Below, one piece after another: positions 1-7,958 of a DNA stretch of 64,000 bases. The stretch spans positions 62,001-126,000 of the forward strand of contig NZ_WNKX01000014.1 in NCBI RefSeq assembly GCF_009720745.1, in the 5' to 3' direction. This DNA comes from Massilia eburnea. GTDB taxonomy: Bacteria; Pseudomonadota; Gammaproteobacteria; Burkholderiales; Burkholderiaceae_D. Below the pieces are notes generated by a model, which worked only from the letters and a program-made list of their open reading frames with translations, was not told where the DNA came from and searched no databases. The position numbers and the translations under genes were made by a program. Within the stretch, counting starts at the first letter, position 1, and every line of letters begins with the position of its first letter.

Positions 1-354
1 GGCCACAATCAGCACACCGATGCCCATTGCCAGGTAGCGGTGGATCATTTCGATCCAGGCCTTCACCATGGTGACGGGGCCGGTCGGCATCAGCGATTCG
101 GCGGCGCGGATCTGTTCGTGCGCGACGAAAGGATTGGCGGCGCCGTAGCAGCCCGGCCAGTCAGGGCAACCCAGGCCGGAGTCGGTCAGGCGCGTGAAGG
201 CGCCGAACACGATCAGGTCGAAGGTCAGGAACACAGCGACCCAGACCAGCTTGCGGTATTTGTTGCTGTCTTTGGAAATCCACACGGCGGACAGCGGCAG
301 CGACGCTACCAGCAGCGCCGTGATCGCCATATGGGCAAAGGAATTGTGGTCCAT
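1..354 (-). CDS. ctaA: Heme A synthase CtaA/COX15 (3' part outside window)
   Basis: Integral membrane enzyme that oxidises the C8 methyl of heme O to make heme A for cytochrome c oxidase. The 118 residues visible are the N-terminal part; the gene runs off the left edge. A first membrane segment follows a short start (MDHNSFAH), then the COX15-type motifs GCPDWPGCYG (cysteine pair) and E-M-I-H-R, the heme-ligand helix motif. The ATG at 354 has AAGGCGA upstream and begins 10 bases after the stop of the Sco-like gene, so it is co-transcribed with SURF1 and that gene. Family assignment is firm; length and C-terminus cannot be judged. Confidence 0.93.
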   Translation of the reverse strand, partial: MDHNSFAHMAITALLVASLPLSAVWISKDSNKYRKLVWVAVFLTFDLIVFGAFTRLTDSGLGCPDWPGCYGAANPFVAHEQIRAAESLMPTGPVTMVKAWIEMIHRYLAMGIGVLIVA

Positions 355-364
355 TGCGGTCGCC

Positions 365-967
365 TTAACCGATGGCCGAAGCCTTGAGCACCTTGACCAG
401 GTCCTTCTTGACCTTGGCCGGATCGGCGTCTTTCGGGAAGCGCATCATCAGGTGGCCCATCGGGTCGATCAGGTAGATGTGTTCTTCCACCTTGCCGCCC
501 TGCTCCAGCGGCAGCCACTTGTTCACGACATCCGCCGGCGCGCGAATGAAGCGGGTGCCGTCATTCACGCGCAGCATGAAGGTTTCCAGCGGCTCCTTAT
601 CGGTGATCAGCCACACGCGCTCGATGCGGTCGGCGTCCTTGCCCTGCATGGTGCGCAGCTGGCGCATGGCGAACAGCATGTCCTGGCATTTCTGGTCGCA
701 GGTGGAGCCGCCCACCTTGAGCATGATCCACTTGCCTTTGAAATCGTCCAGCGTCTGCGGCGCGCCGTCCAGAGAGGTGGTGGCCATCACCGGGATCGGG
801 CGCTGGCGCGGGTCGAGCAGGTCGCCATAATTGGTGCGCCCTTCCGGCTTGATGAAGAAATACGTGAGGTAGGAAGCCAGGATAGGCGCAGCGCACACCA
901 GCAATACCGCGAACATGCTCCAGCGGCCACGGCGGCGCTGGTTCTCGTCTTGATTAACGTTTTCCAC
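365..967 (-). CDS. Sco1/SenC-like thioredoxin-fold oxidase assembly protein
   Basis: A 200-residue membrane-anchored protein with a charged N-terminus, one membrane helix (about residues 18-37) and a periplasmic thioredoxin-like domain. Cys90 and Cys94 form a CxxxC pair (STCDQKC), as in Sco proteins that carry copper to the CuA site; a His-containing strand (EEHIYLIDPMGH) lies near the end where Sco proteins place their ligand histidine. The start is a GTG at 967 that overlaps the last codons of SURF1 by 14 bases; the next ATG would begin inside the membrane helix, so GTG is preferred. Position between SURF1 and ctaA supports an oxidase-assembly role. It is shorter and more divergent than classical Sco1, so the exact partner is inferred. 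Confidence 0.8.
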   Translation of the reverse strand: MENVNQDENQRRRGRWSMFAVLLVCAAPILASYLTYFFIKPEGRTNYGDLLDPRQRPIPVMATTSLDGAPQTLDDFKGKWIMLKVGGSTCDQKCQDMLFAMRQLRTMQGKDADRIERVWLITDKEPLETFMLRVNDGTRFIRAPADVVNKWLPLEQGGKVEEHIYLIDPMGHLMMRFPKDADPAKVKKDLVKVLKASAIG

Positions 968-1682
968 TTTTTCTCAACCCAGTGAATACAAAGAAAAGTA
1001 CTGCCATTGCCGCCAGTGCGTACCACTGGAAGGCGTAAGCCTTATGTTTGTCGGCGCCCATGGCCGGCGCCGGCCAATCGCGCACCAGCGCTTCCGTCGC
1101 GCCCGGCGCTGCGCCGTCCGGCGTTGTCTGTTCGACCACAACAGGCTGGAATTTCCAGCCCGTCGCCGCCGCCACCGCTGCCGCATCGGCATTTTGCACG
1201 ATAGCGCCCGGCGTCAGCTTGGGCGCCTCGCCCAGCTGCATCACGTGGCCGGGATTCAGGCGCGCGATGCCCTCCACCACCACCGGGCCCGAAGGCGTGG
1301 CGTAGGTTGGCAGTTTATTGCGGTCCGCCATATCGCGCGGCAGCCAGCCGCGCGCCACCAGCACGTGCATATCGCTGCCGGCCAGGCGCAAAGGCATCAG
1401 CAGGTAGAAGCCGGAATGCCCATCATGCGGGCGGTTGTCGAGATAGACCGGCCAGCCGGCATCCCACTCGCCCTGCAGGCGCACGCGGCGGAATTCGACA
1501 TCGGCCGCGGCCACCGGCGTTGCGCCCAGCGCCAGGGGCTCAGCGGCATTGCCCGCAGCCAGCCGCGCCTCCAGCGCAATCTTCTGCGCCGCGCGTCCAT
1601 CCTGCCAGCGGCCGGCGCTGATGCCGATCGCAACCAGCGCCGCCGTGGCCAGGAAGGGGATTAAGCGGAAGCGGAATGCCAT
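954..1682 (-). CDS. SURF1 family cytochrome oxidase biogenesis protein
   Basis: A 242-residue SURF1-type protein, which helps deliver heme A to oxidase subunit I in the inner membrane. The topology is classical: a membrane helix right after the start (MAFRFRLIPFLATAALVA), a large periplasmic domain containing a YLDNRPHDG stretch and a VLVARGWLPRD strand, and a second helix near the end (about the last 25 residues). A longer reading frame continues upstream but covers the DUF2909 gene on the other strand, so ATG 1682 is chosen. It heads the SURF1, Sco-like, ctaA group, and its promoter should lie between or within the divergent DUF2909 gene only 34 bases away. Confidence 0.92.
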   Translation of the reverse strand: MAFRFRLIPFLATAALVAIGISAGRWQDGRAAQKIALEARLAAGNAAEPLALGATPVAAADVEFRRVRLQGEWDAGWPVYLDNRPHDGHSGFYLLMPLRLAGSDMHVLVARGWLPRDMADRNKLPTYATPSGPVVVEGIARLNPGHVMQLGEAPKLTPGAIVQNADAAAVAAATGWKFQPVVVEQTTPDGAAPGATEALVRDWPAPAMGADKHKAYAFQWYALAAMAVLFFVFTGLRKSGKR

Positions 1683-1716
1683 ACAATAAGAGTTCCTCAG
1701 AAACTGCTTAAATACC

Positions 1717-1917
1717 ATGAAATACTTCGTCGCCGTAGCCTTCGTGCTGATCATCGGCAGCCTGGCATCGGCCTTCATCAGTATGATGCGCAGCAAATCC
1801 GCCAATCCGAAAATGGTGCGGGCCTTTGCGCTGCGCGTGGGCTTTTCCATCGCGCTGTTCATCACCATCCTGGTGCTGGCAAAACTGGGCTACATCAAAC
1901 CAACCGGCATACGATAA
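1717..1917 (+). CDS. DUF2909 twin-transmembrane protein
   Basis: A 66-residue protein made of two membrane helices (about residues 4-24 and 38-60) joined by a short basic loop containing SKSANPKMVRAFALR. The size, the loop and the oxidase-cluster setting match the DUF2909 family, whose function is unknown. It is transcribed against all surrounding cta genes and ends 4 bases before a strong bidirectional terminator shared with ctaE. A role in oxidase assembly is only inferred from location. Confidence 0.85.
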   Translation: MKYFVAVAFVLIIGSLASAFISMMRSKSANPKMVRAFALRVGFSIALFITILVLAKLGYIKPTGIR

Positions 1918-1921
1918 ATGC

Positions 1922-1983
1922 AAAAAAGCCGCATCCGCACAGAGCGCGACCTAGGGCGCGTTCTGGCCGATGCGGCTTTTTTT
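1922..1983. terminator. Bidirectional rho-independent terminator
   Basis: A 14-base perfect inverted repeat (AAAAAAGCCGCATC at 1922-1935, partner at 1969-1982) provides A/T tracts on both sides, so it can end transcription from DUF2909 on the plus strand and ctaE on the minus strand. A smaller GCGCG/CGCGT symmetry sits inside the loop. Confidence 0.9.
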
Positions 1984-2005
1984 GCGGGTAGATTATACCC
2001 GTGTC

Positions 2006-2869
2006 TTACATCCAGTACACGACGACGTACAGGCCGAGCCAGACCACGTCAACAAAGTGCCAGTACCAGGCCGCGCCTTCGAAGGCGAAGTGGTGTTCCG
2101 CGCTCATGTCGCCGCGGATCAGGCGGAACAGCACGACGGACAGCATGATCGCGCCCATGGTCACGTGGAAGCCGTGGAAGCCGGTCAGCATGAAGAAGGT
2201 CGAACCGTAGATGCCGGAGGTCAGCTTCAGATTCAGTTCGCTGTAAGCGTGCATGTACTCAAACGCCTGGAAGCCCATGAAGGTTGCGCCCAGCAGGATG
2301 GTAGCGGCCAGCCAGAAAATCGCCTTGGAACGGTTGGCAGCTTGCAGCGCGTGGTGCGAAATGGTCAGGGTCATGCCCGAAGCCAGCAGCAGCGCGGTGT
2401 TGATGGTCGGGATCGGGAACGGGCCCATGGAGGTGTACGAATCCACGGTGCCTGCAGGACCCACGCCGCCATTCCACACGCCGTTGTAGTCAGGCCAGAT
2501 CATCTTGTGATCCAGGTCCGACAGCCAAGGCATGGTGATCGTGCGTGCATAGAACAGCGCGCCGAAGAAGGCGCCGAAGAACATCACTTCGGAGAAGATG
2601 AACCAGCCCATCGACCAGCGATAGGACACGTCGATACGCTTGGAGTACATGCCTTTTTCCGATTCGGAAATCGCATCGCCGAACCAGCAGTACAGCACGC
2701 ACAGCGTCATGGCGATACCGGCCAGGTTGACGCCCATGCCCCAGGAGGCATCGTTCACCCAGGCGGAAGCGCCGATCATGGTGACCAGCAGGGAAATACC
2801 TGCCAGCATTGGCCACTTGGAAGGACCAGGCACGAAGTAGTACGGTGCCGCGGCGTTATTAGAGCTCAT
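2006..2869 (-). CDS. ctaE: Cytochrome c oxidase subunit III
   Basis: Subunit III of the aa3-type oxidase, a seven-helix membrane protein that stabilises the catalytic core and proton uptake. The 287 residues show the family pattern, including WSMGWFIFSEVMFFGAFF (helix with the conserved glutamate), LLASGMTLTISHHAL and the C-terminal GFHGFHVTMG and WYWHFVDVVWLGLY segments. The ATG at 2869 is preceded by GGGAGAACAAG; an ATG eight codons earlier in the same frame lacks such a site. It is the last gene of the ctaC-to-ctaE run and ends at the shared terminator. Confidence 0.97.
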   Translation of the reverse strand: MSSNNAAAPYYFVPGPSKWPMLAGISLLVTMIGASAWVNDASWGMGVNLAGIAMTLCVLYCWFGDAISESEKGMYSKRIDVSYRWSMGWFIFSEVMFFGAFFGALFYARTITMPWLSDLDHKMIWPDYNGVWNGGVGPAGTVDSYTSMGPFPIPTINTALLLASGMTLTISHHALQAANRSKAIFWLAATILLGATFMGFQAFEYMHAYSELNLKLTSGIYGSTFFMLTGFHGFHVTMGAIMLSVVLFRLIRGDMSAEHHFAFEGAAWYWHFVDVVWLGLYVVVYWM

Positions 2870-2897
2870 CTTGTTCTCCCTAAAATCCTGCAATAAT

Positions 2898-3083
2898 TTA
2901 CTTTGAAACCACGAGTTTTACGATCGTAACCAGCAAGCCGATGAACATGGCCGCGCCCAGCAAACCGGCGATGATGACGTGGACCGGCTTGATCTTCTCC
3001 TGGTCCTTGTCAAAATCGCTCTTGCGGCGCAGGCCAAAGAACGACCAGATCACTGCTTTCATCGAATACAAAAACGATCCCAT
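2898..3083 (-). CDS. DUF2970 small membrane protein
   Basis: A 61-residue protein with an N-terminal amphipathic part (SMKAVIWSFFGLRRKSD), a charged middle and one C-terminal membrane helix (about residues 33-58). Length and the W-S-F-F-G-x-R-R-K pattern fit the DUF2970 family, which in betaproteobacteria sits between ctaG and ctaE. The start is supported by AAGGAAGG upstream. The molecular role is unknown; assembly or stability of the oxidase is inferred from position. Confidence 0.85.
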   Translation of the reverse strand: MGSFLYSMKAVIWSFFGLRRKSDFDKDQEKIKPVHVIIAGLLGAAMFIGLLVTIVKLVVSK

Positions 3084-3092
3084 CTGCCTTCC

Positions 3093-3638
3093 TTAGTTGG
3101 ACGCCTGCTTGTCAAAGCCGGCCGCCTCGATAAAGGTGTACGACAGGGTGACGGTCTTCACGCTCTTCGGCACCGCCGGATCGATGAAGAACACCACCGG
3201 CATCTGCCGCGCTTCCTTCGGTTTCAGCACCTGCTCCTTGAAGCAGAAGCATTCCACCTTCTTGAAATGCGGCGTCACTTCCTGCGGCGTGTAGCTCGGG
3301 ACGGCTTGCGCCTTCACCGTGCGGTCCACGCTGTTGACTACTTCGTACACCACGGTGGTCATTTCGCCGGGATGCACGGTCACACTATTCTGGGTGGCGC
3401 GGAAACGCAAAGTGCCCTGCACATTGCTCACCAGCTCCACCGTGATTTCACGGCTCATGTCGACCTGGCTGTTCTTGGCCACCTGTTCCGGCTTGCCATC
3501 GATCAGGTTCAGTCCCAGCACCTCGCACAAGTGCTTGTACACCGGGATCAGCGCGTAGCCAAAGCCGAACATCATGACGGCGATGACCAACAGCTTGCCG
3601 AGCAGTTTCTTGTTGCCGCCGCTTCCCTCGTTGCTCAT
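3093..3638 (-). CDS. ctaG: Cytochrome c oxidase assembly protein CtaG (Cox11)
   Basis: Inner-membrane copper chaperone needed to build the CuB centre of subunit I. The 181-residue protein has one N-terminal membrane helix (about residues 12-32), then a periplasmic immunoglobulin-like domain with the diagnostic copper motif CFCF (Cys130 and Cys132). Cys38 beyond the helix corresponds to the third conserved cysteine of the family. Its ATG begins one base after the stop of the upstream 38-residue gene (TGATATG), so the two are translated together. Confidence 0.96.
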   Translation of the reverse strand: MSNEGSGGNKKLLGKLLVIAVMMFGFGYALIPVYKHLCEVLGLNLIDGKPEQVAKNSQVDMSREITVELVSNVQGTLRFRATQNSVTVHPGEMTTVVYEVVNSVDRTVKAQAVPSYTPQEVTPHFKKVECFCFKEQVLKPKEARQMPVVFFIDPAVPKSVKTVTLSYTFIEAAGFDKQASN

Positions 3639-3639
3639 A

Positions 3640-3756
3640 TCAGTGGTGCCCCAGCGTCCATTGCTTGATGATCACGGATGCAAAGAACACGACGGCGACC
3701 GACAACAGGATCAGGGCCAGGCGCAAGTTGCTTTTCGGCTTCTTCGGGTCAGACAT
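3640..3756 (-). CDS. Small cytochrome oxidase assembly protein (38 residues)
   Basis: A very short gene lying between ctaD and ctaG. The peptide starts MSDPKKPKSNLR and continues as a single membrane helix ending in KQWTLGHH. A gene of this size and sequence pattern in this position is known in betaproteobacteria as a cytochrome oxidase small assembly protein. The start is preceded by AGGAAGTAG, and the stop is one base from the ctaG start, which indicates coupled translation. The exact function is inferred from position. Confidence 0.8.
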   Translation of the reverse strand: MSDPKKPKSNLRLALILLSVAVVFFASVIIKQWTLGHH

Positions 3757-3803
3757 TTTCTACTTCCTACGGGGACGGCGCGAACCGTCCCCGAAAAACA
3801 GCA

Positions 3804-5402
3804 TTACTTGACGGTCGGCGGTACTTCGAAGGTGTGGAACGGCGCCGGCGACGGCACGGTCCACTCCAGGCCTTCAGCGCCATCCCATGGCTTGGCTTCC
3901 GCTTGCTTGCCGCCACGGATGGTTGGCAGCACAACGAAGAACAGGAAGAACACCTGGCTCAGACCGAAACCGAAGGCGCCGATGGAGGCGATCGAGTTGA
4001 AGTCCGTGAACTGCGCCTGGTAGTCAGCGTAACGACGCGGCATACCGGCCAGGCCCAGGAAGTGCATTGGGAAGAAGGTCACGTTGAAGGTGATCAGCGA
4101 GGCCCAGAAGTGGACCTTGCCCATCGTCTCGTTGTACATGTGGCCAGTCCACTTCGGCGCCCAGTAGTAGAAGCCGGCGAACAGGGCGAACAGGGAACCT
4201 GCCACCAGCACGTAGTGGAAGTGCGCCACAACGTAGTAGGTATCCTGCAGCTGGATGTCGACCGGGGTCACTGCCAGCATCAGGCCGGTGAAGCCGCCCA
4301 TGGTGAACACGAAGATGAAGCCGACCGAGAACAGCATCGGGGTTTCAAAGGTCATCGAGCCTTTCCACATGGTCGCGATCCAGTTGAAGACCTTCACGCC
4401 GGTCGGCACGGAGATCAGCATGGTGGCGTACATGAAGAACAGCTGCGAGGTCACCGGCATGCCGGTGGTGAACATGTGGTGGGCCCAGACGATGAACGAC
4501 AGGATCGCGATGGACGCGGTTGCGTACACCATCGATGCGTAGCCGAACAGCTGCTTGCGGGCGAATGCCGGAATGATCTGCGACACGATGCCGAAGGCCG
4601 GCAGAATCATGATGTACACCTCCGGGTGACCGAAGAACCAGAAGATGTGCTGGTACATGACAGGGTCACCGCCGCCGGCGGCGTTGAAGAAGGAGGTGCC
4701 GAAGTGACGGTCGGTCAGGGTCATGGTGATGGCGCCTGCCAGAACCGGCATCACAGCGATCAGCAGGTAGGCGGTGATCAGCCAGGTCCAGCAGAACATC
4801 GGCATCTTCATCAGGGTCATGCCAGGAGCGCGCATGTTCAGGATGGTGACGATGATGTTGATGGAGCCCATGATCGACGATGCGCCCATGATGTGCATGG
4901 CGAAGATACCCATGTCCATGCCGATACCCATCTGGGTCGACAGCGGAGCGTACAGGGTCCAGCCGGCAGCGGTGGCGCCGCCAGGCACGAAGAACGAGCC
5001 GGCCAGCAGCAGCGCTGCAGGAGGCAGCAGCCAGAACGAGAAGTTGTTCATGCGCGCGAACGCCATGTCGGATGCGCCGATCTGCAGCGGGATCATCCAG
5101 TTGGCGAAGCCGACGAAGGCCGGCATGATCGCGCCGAACACCATCACCAGGCCGTGCATGGTGGTCAGCTGGTTGAAGAACTCAGGCTGGAAGAACTGCA
5201 GGCCCGGTTTGAACAGTTCGGTACGGATCATCAGTGCCAGCACGCCGCCGGACAGCAGCATGATGAACGAGAACCACATGTACAGGGTACCGATGTCCTT
5301 GTGGTTGGTCGCGAACAGCCAACGGCTCAAGCCGTGTGGGTGATCGTGTGCGTGATCGTGATCGCCGTGGGCGTGATCGTGTGCGTGATCGATAGTGCTC
5401 AT
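3804..5402 (-). CDS. ctaD: Cytochrome c oxidase subunit I
   Basis: Catalytic subunit of the aa3-type terminal oxidase, holding heme a and the heme a3/CuB centre across twelve membrane helices. The 532 residues contain [10 protein letters not shown] (heme a ligand), [14 protein letters not shown] (CuB histidine and cross-linked tyrosine), HHMFTTG (the other CuB histidines) and HFHYVL (heme a3 and heme a histidines), all intact. Unusual is the N-terminus: nine histidines alternate with Asp/Ala/Gly within residues 6-23, before the conserved [14 protein letters not shown]. This looks like an extra cytoplasmic metal-binding tail. The gene follows ctaC by 13 bases. Confidence 0.98.
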   Translation of the reverse strand: MSTIDHAHDHAHGDHDHAHDHPHGLSRWLFATNHKDIGTLYMWFSFIMLLSGGVLALMIRTELFKPGLQFFQPEFFNQLTTMHGLVMVFGAIMPAFVGFANWMIPLQIGASDMAFARMNNFSFWLLPPAALLLAGSFFVPGGATAAGWTLYAPLSTQMGIGMDMGIFAMHIMGASSIMGSINIIVTILNMRAPGMTLMKMPMFCWTWLITAYLLIAVMPVLAGAITMTLTDRHFGTSFFNAAGGGDPVMYQHIFWFFGHPEVYIMILPAFGIVSQIIPAFARKQLFGYASMVYATASIAILSFIVWAHHMFTTGMPVTSQLFFMYATMLISVPTGVKVFNWIATMWKGSMTFETPMLFSVGFIFVFTMGGFTGLMLAVTPVDIQLQDTYYVVAHFHYVLVAGSLFALFAGFYYWAPKWTGHMYNETMGKVHFWASLITFNVTFFPMHFLGLAGMPRRYADYQAQFTDFNSIASIGAFGFGLSQVFFLFFVVLPTIRGGKQAEAKPWDGAEGLEWTVPSPAPFHTFEVPPTVK

Positions 5403-5415
5403 GTAATGCTCCTAA

Positions 5416-6642
5416 TTACTTGGCGCGAGCAGCCACAACTTCGGCTGGCTGGACGATGTTTTCCGCTGGCTTGTTCGACCAGTTGTTGCGGGTGTAGGTG
5501 ATCACAGCCGCGATATCGGTGTCAGACAGTTGCTTCCATGCCGGCATTTCGGATGGGAACTTGCCCGATTTCTTACCGTTCAGCAGAACGTGGATCTGGT
5601 CGGCTTTAGGACCGTTGACGACTGGCGAGCCGTCCAGGGCAGCGAACGCGCCTGGCACGCCCTTGCCGGTTGCCTGGTGGCAGACCGCGCAGTTAGCGGT
5701 GTAGACTTTTTCGCCCTTGGTCTTCAGTTCGTCGATGGTCCAGGTCTTGTTAGGATCGTCTGCCAGGGCAGCCATTTCCTTCTTCTTGCCTTCGACCCAG
5801 GCGGTGTACTCTTCGGCGGTCACGACTTTGACCACGATAGGCATGAAAGCGTGCTCTTTACCGCACAGTTCGGCGCAGTTGCCGCGGTAGGTGCCAGTGT
5901 ATTCCGCTTTGAACCAGGTGTCGCGCACGAAGCCGGGAATCGCATCCTGCTTGACACCGAAGGCCGGGATCATCCAGGCGTGGATCACGTCGTTGGCGGT
6001 GGTGACGATGCGGACCTTCTTGTTAACAGGCACGACAACTTCGTTGTCCACTTCCATCAGGTAGTTTTCGTTGCGCTTGCCGGTGAATTGTTCGCCCGGG
6101 TTGCCAACTTGTTCGCGCGGAGTGGCCAGGTTGGAGATGAAGGAGATGCCTTCGCCTTCGCCCTTCAGGTAGTCATAGCCCCATTTCCACTGCATGCCGG
6201 TGGCTTTGATGGTGATGTCGGCGTTGGAGGTGTCCTTCATCGCCACCACGGTCTTGGTCGCTGGCAGCGCCATGCCGATCACGATCAGGAATGGAACAAC
6301 GGTCCAGGCGATTTCAACGGCGGTCGATTCGTGGAAGGTGGCGGCTTTGTGGCCGACCGACTTGCGGTGCTTAAAGATCGAATAGAACATCACGCCGAAC
6401 ACTGCGACGAAGATGACCATAATGATCACCATCATCATCGTGTGCAGGTTGTAGATGCTTTCAGCGATCTGCGTTGCAGGAGCCTGCAGGTTCAGCTGGT
6501 GCACCATCGGACCGCCGGTTGCGCCGGTCGCGCTGGTGTAGTCCTTAGCCGCTGTCGCCGCAGGCTCGGCCCACGCCGGCATTGCTGCGGCGGTAACGGC
6601 CAAGCCGAGCATCAACGATTGAAGTCGCTTCGCAAGTTTCAT
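5416..6642 (-). CDS. ctaC: Cytochrome c oxidase subunit II with fused cytochrome c domain
   Basis: Subunit II takes electrons from cytochrome c through the CuA centre. The 408-residue product has a signal peptide cut near MPAWAEPA, two membrane helices, a cupredoxin domain with the CuA motif C-A-E-L-C-G-K-E-H-A-F-M, and a C-terminal cytochrome c domain with CAVCH as heme-binding site and a later MPAW methionine. Such caa3-like fusion is common in proteobacteria. ATG 6642 is chosen over an ATG five codons upstream because the signal peptide begins there and GGGGAAAA lies just before it. It is the first gene of the ctaC-ctaE unit. Confidence 0.97.
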   Translation of the reverse strand: MKLAKRLQSLMLGLAVTAAAMPAWAEPAATAAKDYTSATGATGGPMVHQLNLQAPATQIAESIYNLHTMMMVIIMVIFVAVFGVMFYSIFKHRKSVGHKAATFHESTAVEIAWTVVPFLIVIGMALPATKTVVAMKDTSNADITIKATGMQWKWGYDYLKGEGEGISFISNLATPREQVGNPGEQFTGKRNENYLMEVDNEVVVPVNKKVRIVTTANDVIHAWMIPAFGVKQDAIPGFVRDTWFKAEYTGTYRGNCAELCGKEHAFMPIVVKVVTAEEYTAWVEGKKKEMAALADDPNKTWTIDELKTKGEKVYTANCAVCHQATGKGVPGAFAALDGSPVVNGPKADQIHVLLNGKKSGKFPSEMPAWKQLSDTDIAAVITYTRNNWSNKPAENIVQPAEVVAARAK

Positions 6643-6726
6643 GTTTTCCCCAACCACCCAAAAATAAAGAAAATTTTTGTGCGCCAGGGCCGCCTAACTG
6701 CGTCCCCGCCGCACGCTAAACACCTA

Positions 6727-6781
6727 AAGGTTCCTAGCCTGCCCAGCGCGAAAAATCGCGTCCGAACTGTGCTGGAACCTT
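6727..6781 (-). promoter_or_regulatory. Nested hairpin in the ctaC leader
   Basis: Within the long untranslated leader of ctaC, AAGGTTCC (6727-6734) and GGAACCTT (6774-6781) form an 8-base inverted repeat enclosing a second one with CGCG arms around AAAAAT. This suggests a structured 5' leader. No known RNA family is recognised, and chance cannot be excluded without folding. The rest of the 332-base gap between ctaC and the BioC-like gene contains only the promoter listed separately. Confidence 0.35.
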
Positions 6782-6892
6782 GAAAATCACTGAGGATGAC
6801 CACACATCATCATCAGATTGATGCCACGTTTGCCGGCCCTGGACCGTTTGCTTGCGTTCGGCTGGGCGTTTTATTGGCAAAATTAGTCAATG

Positions 6893-6922
6893 ATTATACC
6901 TAGTGAACATGTTCTACATCAA
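6893..6922 (-). promoter_or_regulatory. Predicted sigma-70 promoter of the ctaC operon
   Basis: On the minus strand TTGATG (6917-6922) and a perfect TATAAT (6893-6898) are separated by 18 bases. The spacer holds the 10-base palindrome GAACATGTTC (6905-6914), a possible operator. Transcription would start about 240 bases before ctaC. Confidence 0.6.
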
Positions 6923-6974
6923 GGGCAGACACCCTTGTGTTGTGGTAGTAATTGGCATCTTCGCGCTTCTCTGC

Positions 6975-7898
6975 CTAATTTTTAGGCTTCCTGGGCAAAT
7001 CAAAACGAATAATCGCCTCACCGCTGCTGGTCACCCTTGGCGCTGGGCGGAAGGCATGGCCGTAGATCACTTCGAAGGTCAGGGCCAGCTTGCCGTCCGC
7101 ACGGCGCTGTTTTTCCAGGCCTTGCAGCATGCGCTGGTAGGCCTGTTTGCCGAGCAGTCCCTTGCGGCGCGTTTGCAGCGGGTTGCCGCCCAGGGCGCGC
7201 GCATCGGCCAGCAGTTTTTCCGCCGTGTCGTAGGTAACCGTTATCTTTTCCATATCCATCACCGGTTCGGCGAAGCCGGCTTCCACCAGCTGGTCGCCGA
7301 AATCGTGCATGTCGACGAAGGGCAGCGTGTGCGGCGCCAGGTCGACGTCGGCGAAGGCGGTGCGCAATTCCTGCAGCGTGTCCGGGCCGAAGCAGGAGAA
7401 CATCAGCAGGCCGCCCACCTTCAGCACGCGGTGCCATTCCGCAAACACGCGGTCAGGCTGCGGGTGCCAGTGCAGCGCAAGGTTAGACCAGACCAGGTCG
7501 ACATTGTTCCGTGCCAGCGGCAGGTCGGCCATATCGGCGCACAGGTAGTCAATGCCGGACTTTGCTGGTAATAATTTGCCAATCAATTGGCTCAGGCCCG
7601 ATTTGGCGGCCTGGCCGCGGGCGGCGGCGATCATGGCGGGGGACGTGTCGACGCCGAGGATCTGGGCCGCGGGATAGCTCTTTTGCAAGGTTGGCAGGTC
7701 CGGGCCGGTGCCGCAGCCGGCATCCAGCACGCGCAGCGGGTTCACTTTGACCAGCTGCAGGCGCTCGTGCATGCGGCTGGCGATCTCGCGCCGCAGGAAA
7801 TCGGCCTCCGCCACGCGGGCCGGGTCGGAAAATATGGCGCGGACGCGATCCAGGTCAATAGGTGCGCTTAATTTCGGCGGTTTTGCTGGGGCTTGCAT
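6975..7898 (-). CDS. BioC-like SAM-dependent methyltransferase
   Basis: A 307-residue class I methyltransferase. The SAM-binding motif I, LDAGCGTGPDL, lies near residue 58, followed by an acidic loop (GVDTSPAMIAAAR) and a motif IV-like stretch (VDLVWSNLALHW). The W-S-N-L-A-L-H-W pattern and the FAEWHRVLKVGGLLMFSCFGPDTLQELR segment resemble BioC, which methylates malonyl-ACP to start biotin synthesis. Biotin genes are not next to it, so the specific substrate is an inference. It is divergent from comF with a 60-base gap; only a weak AAGAAG precedes its start. Confidence 0.78.
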   Translation of the reverse strand: MQAPAKPPKLSAPIDLDRVRAIFSDPARVAEADFLRREIASRMHERLQLVKVNPLRVLDAGCGTGPDLPTLQKSYPAAQILGVDTSPAMIAAARGQAAKSGLSQLIGKLLPAKSGIDYLCADMADLPLARNNVDLVWSNLALHWHPQPDRVFAEWHRVLKVGGLLMFSCFGPDTLQELRTAFADVDLAPHTLPFVDMHDFGDQLVEAGFAEPVMDMEKITVTYDTAEKLLADARALGGNPLQTRRKGLLGKQAYQRMLQGLEKQRRADGKLALTFEVIYGHAFRPAPRVTSSGEAIIRFDLPRKPKN

Positions 7899-7958
7899 AT
7901 TTATTACGGCTTCTTAATGGGATAATCCGGGCAGTTTACTCGTTCGCGGGGATTTGCG

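Noticed and set aside
3678..5501. Long plus-strand frame opposite ctaD
   Set aside because: It mirrors the codons of ctaD in a GC-rich genome; ctaD has full family motifs and its own ribosome site.
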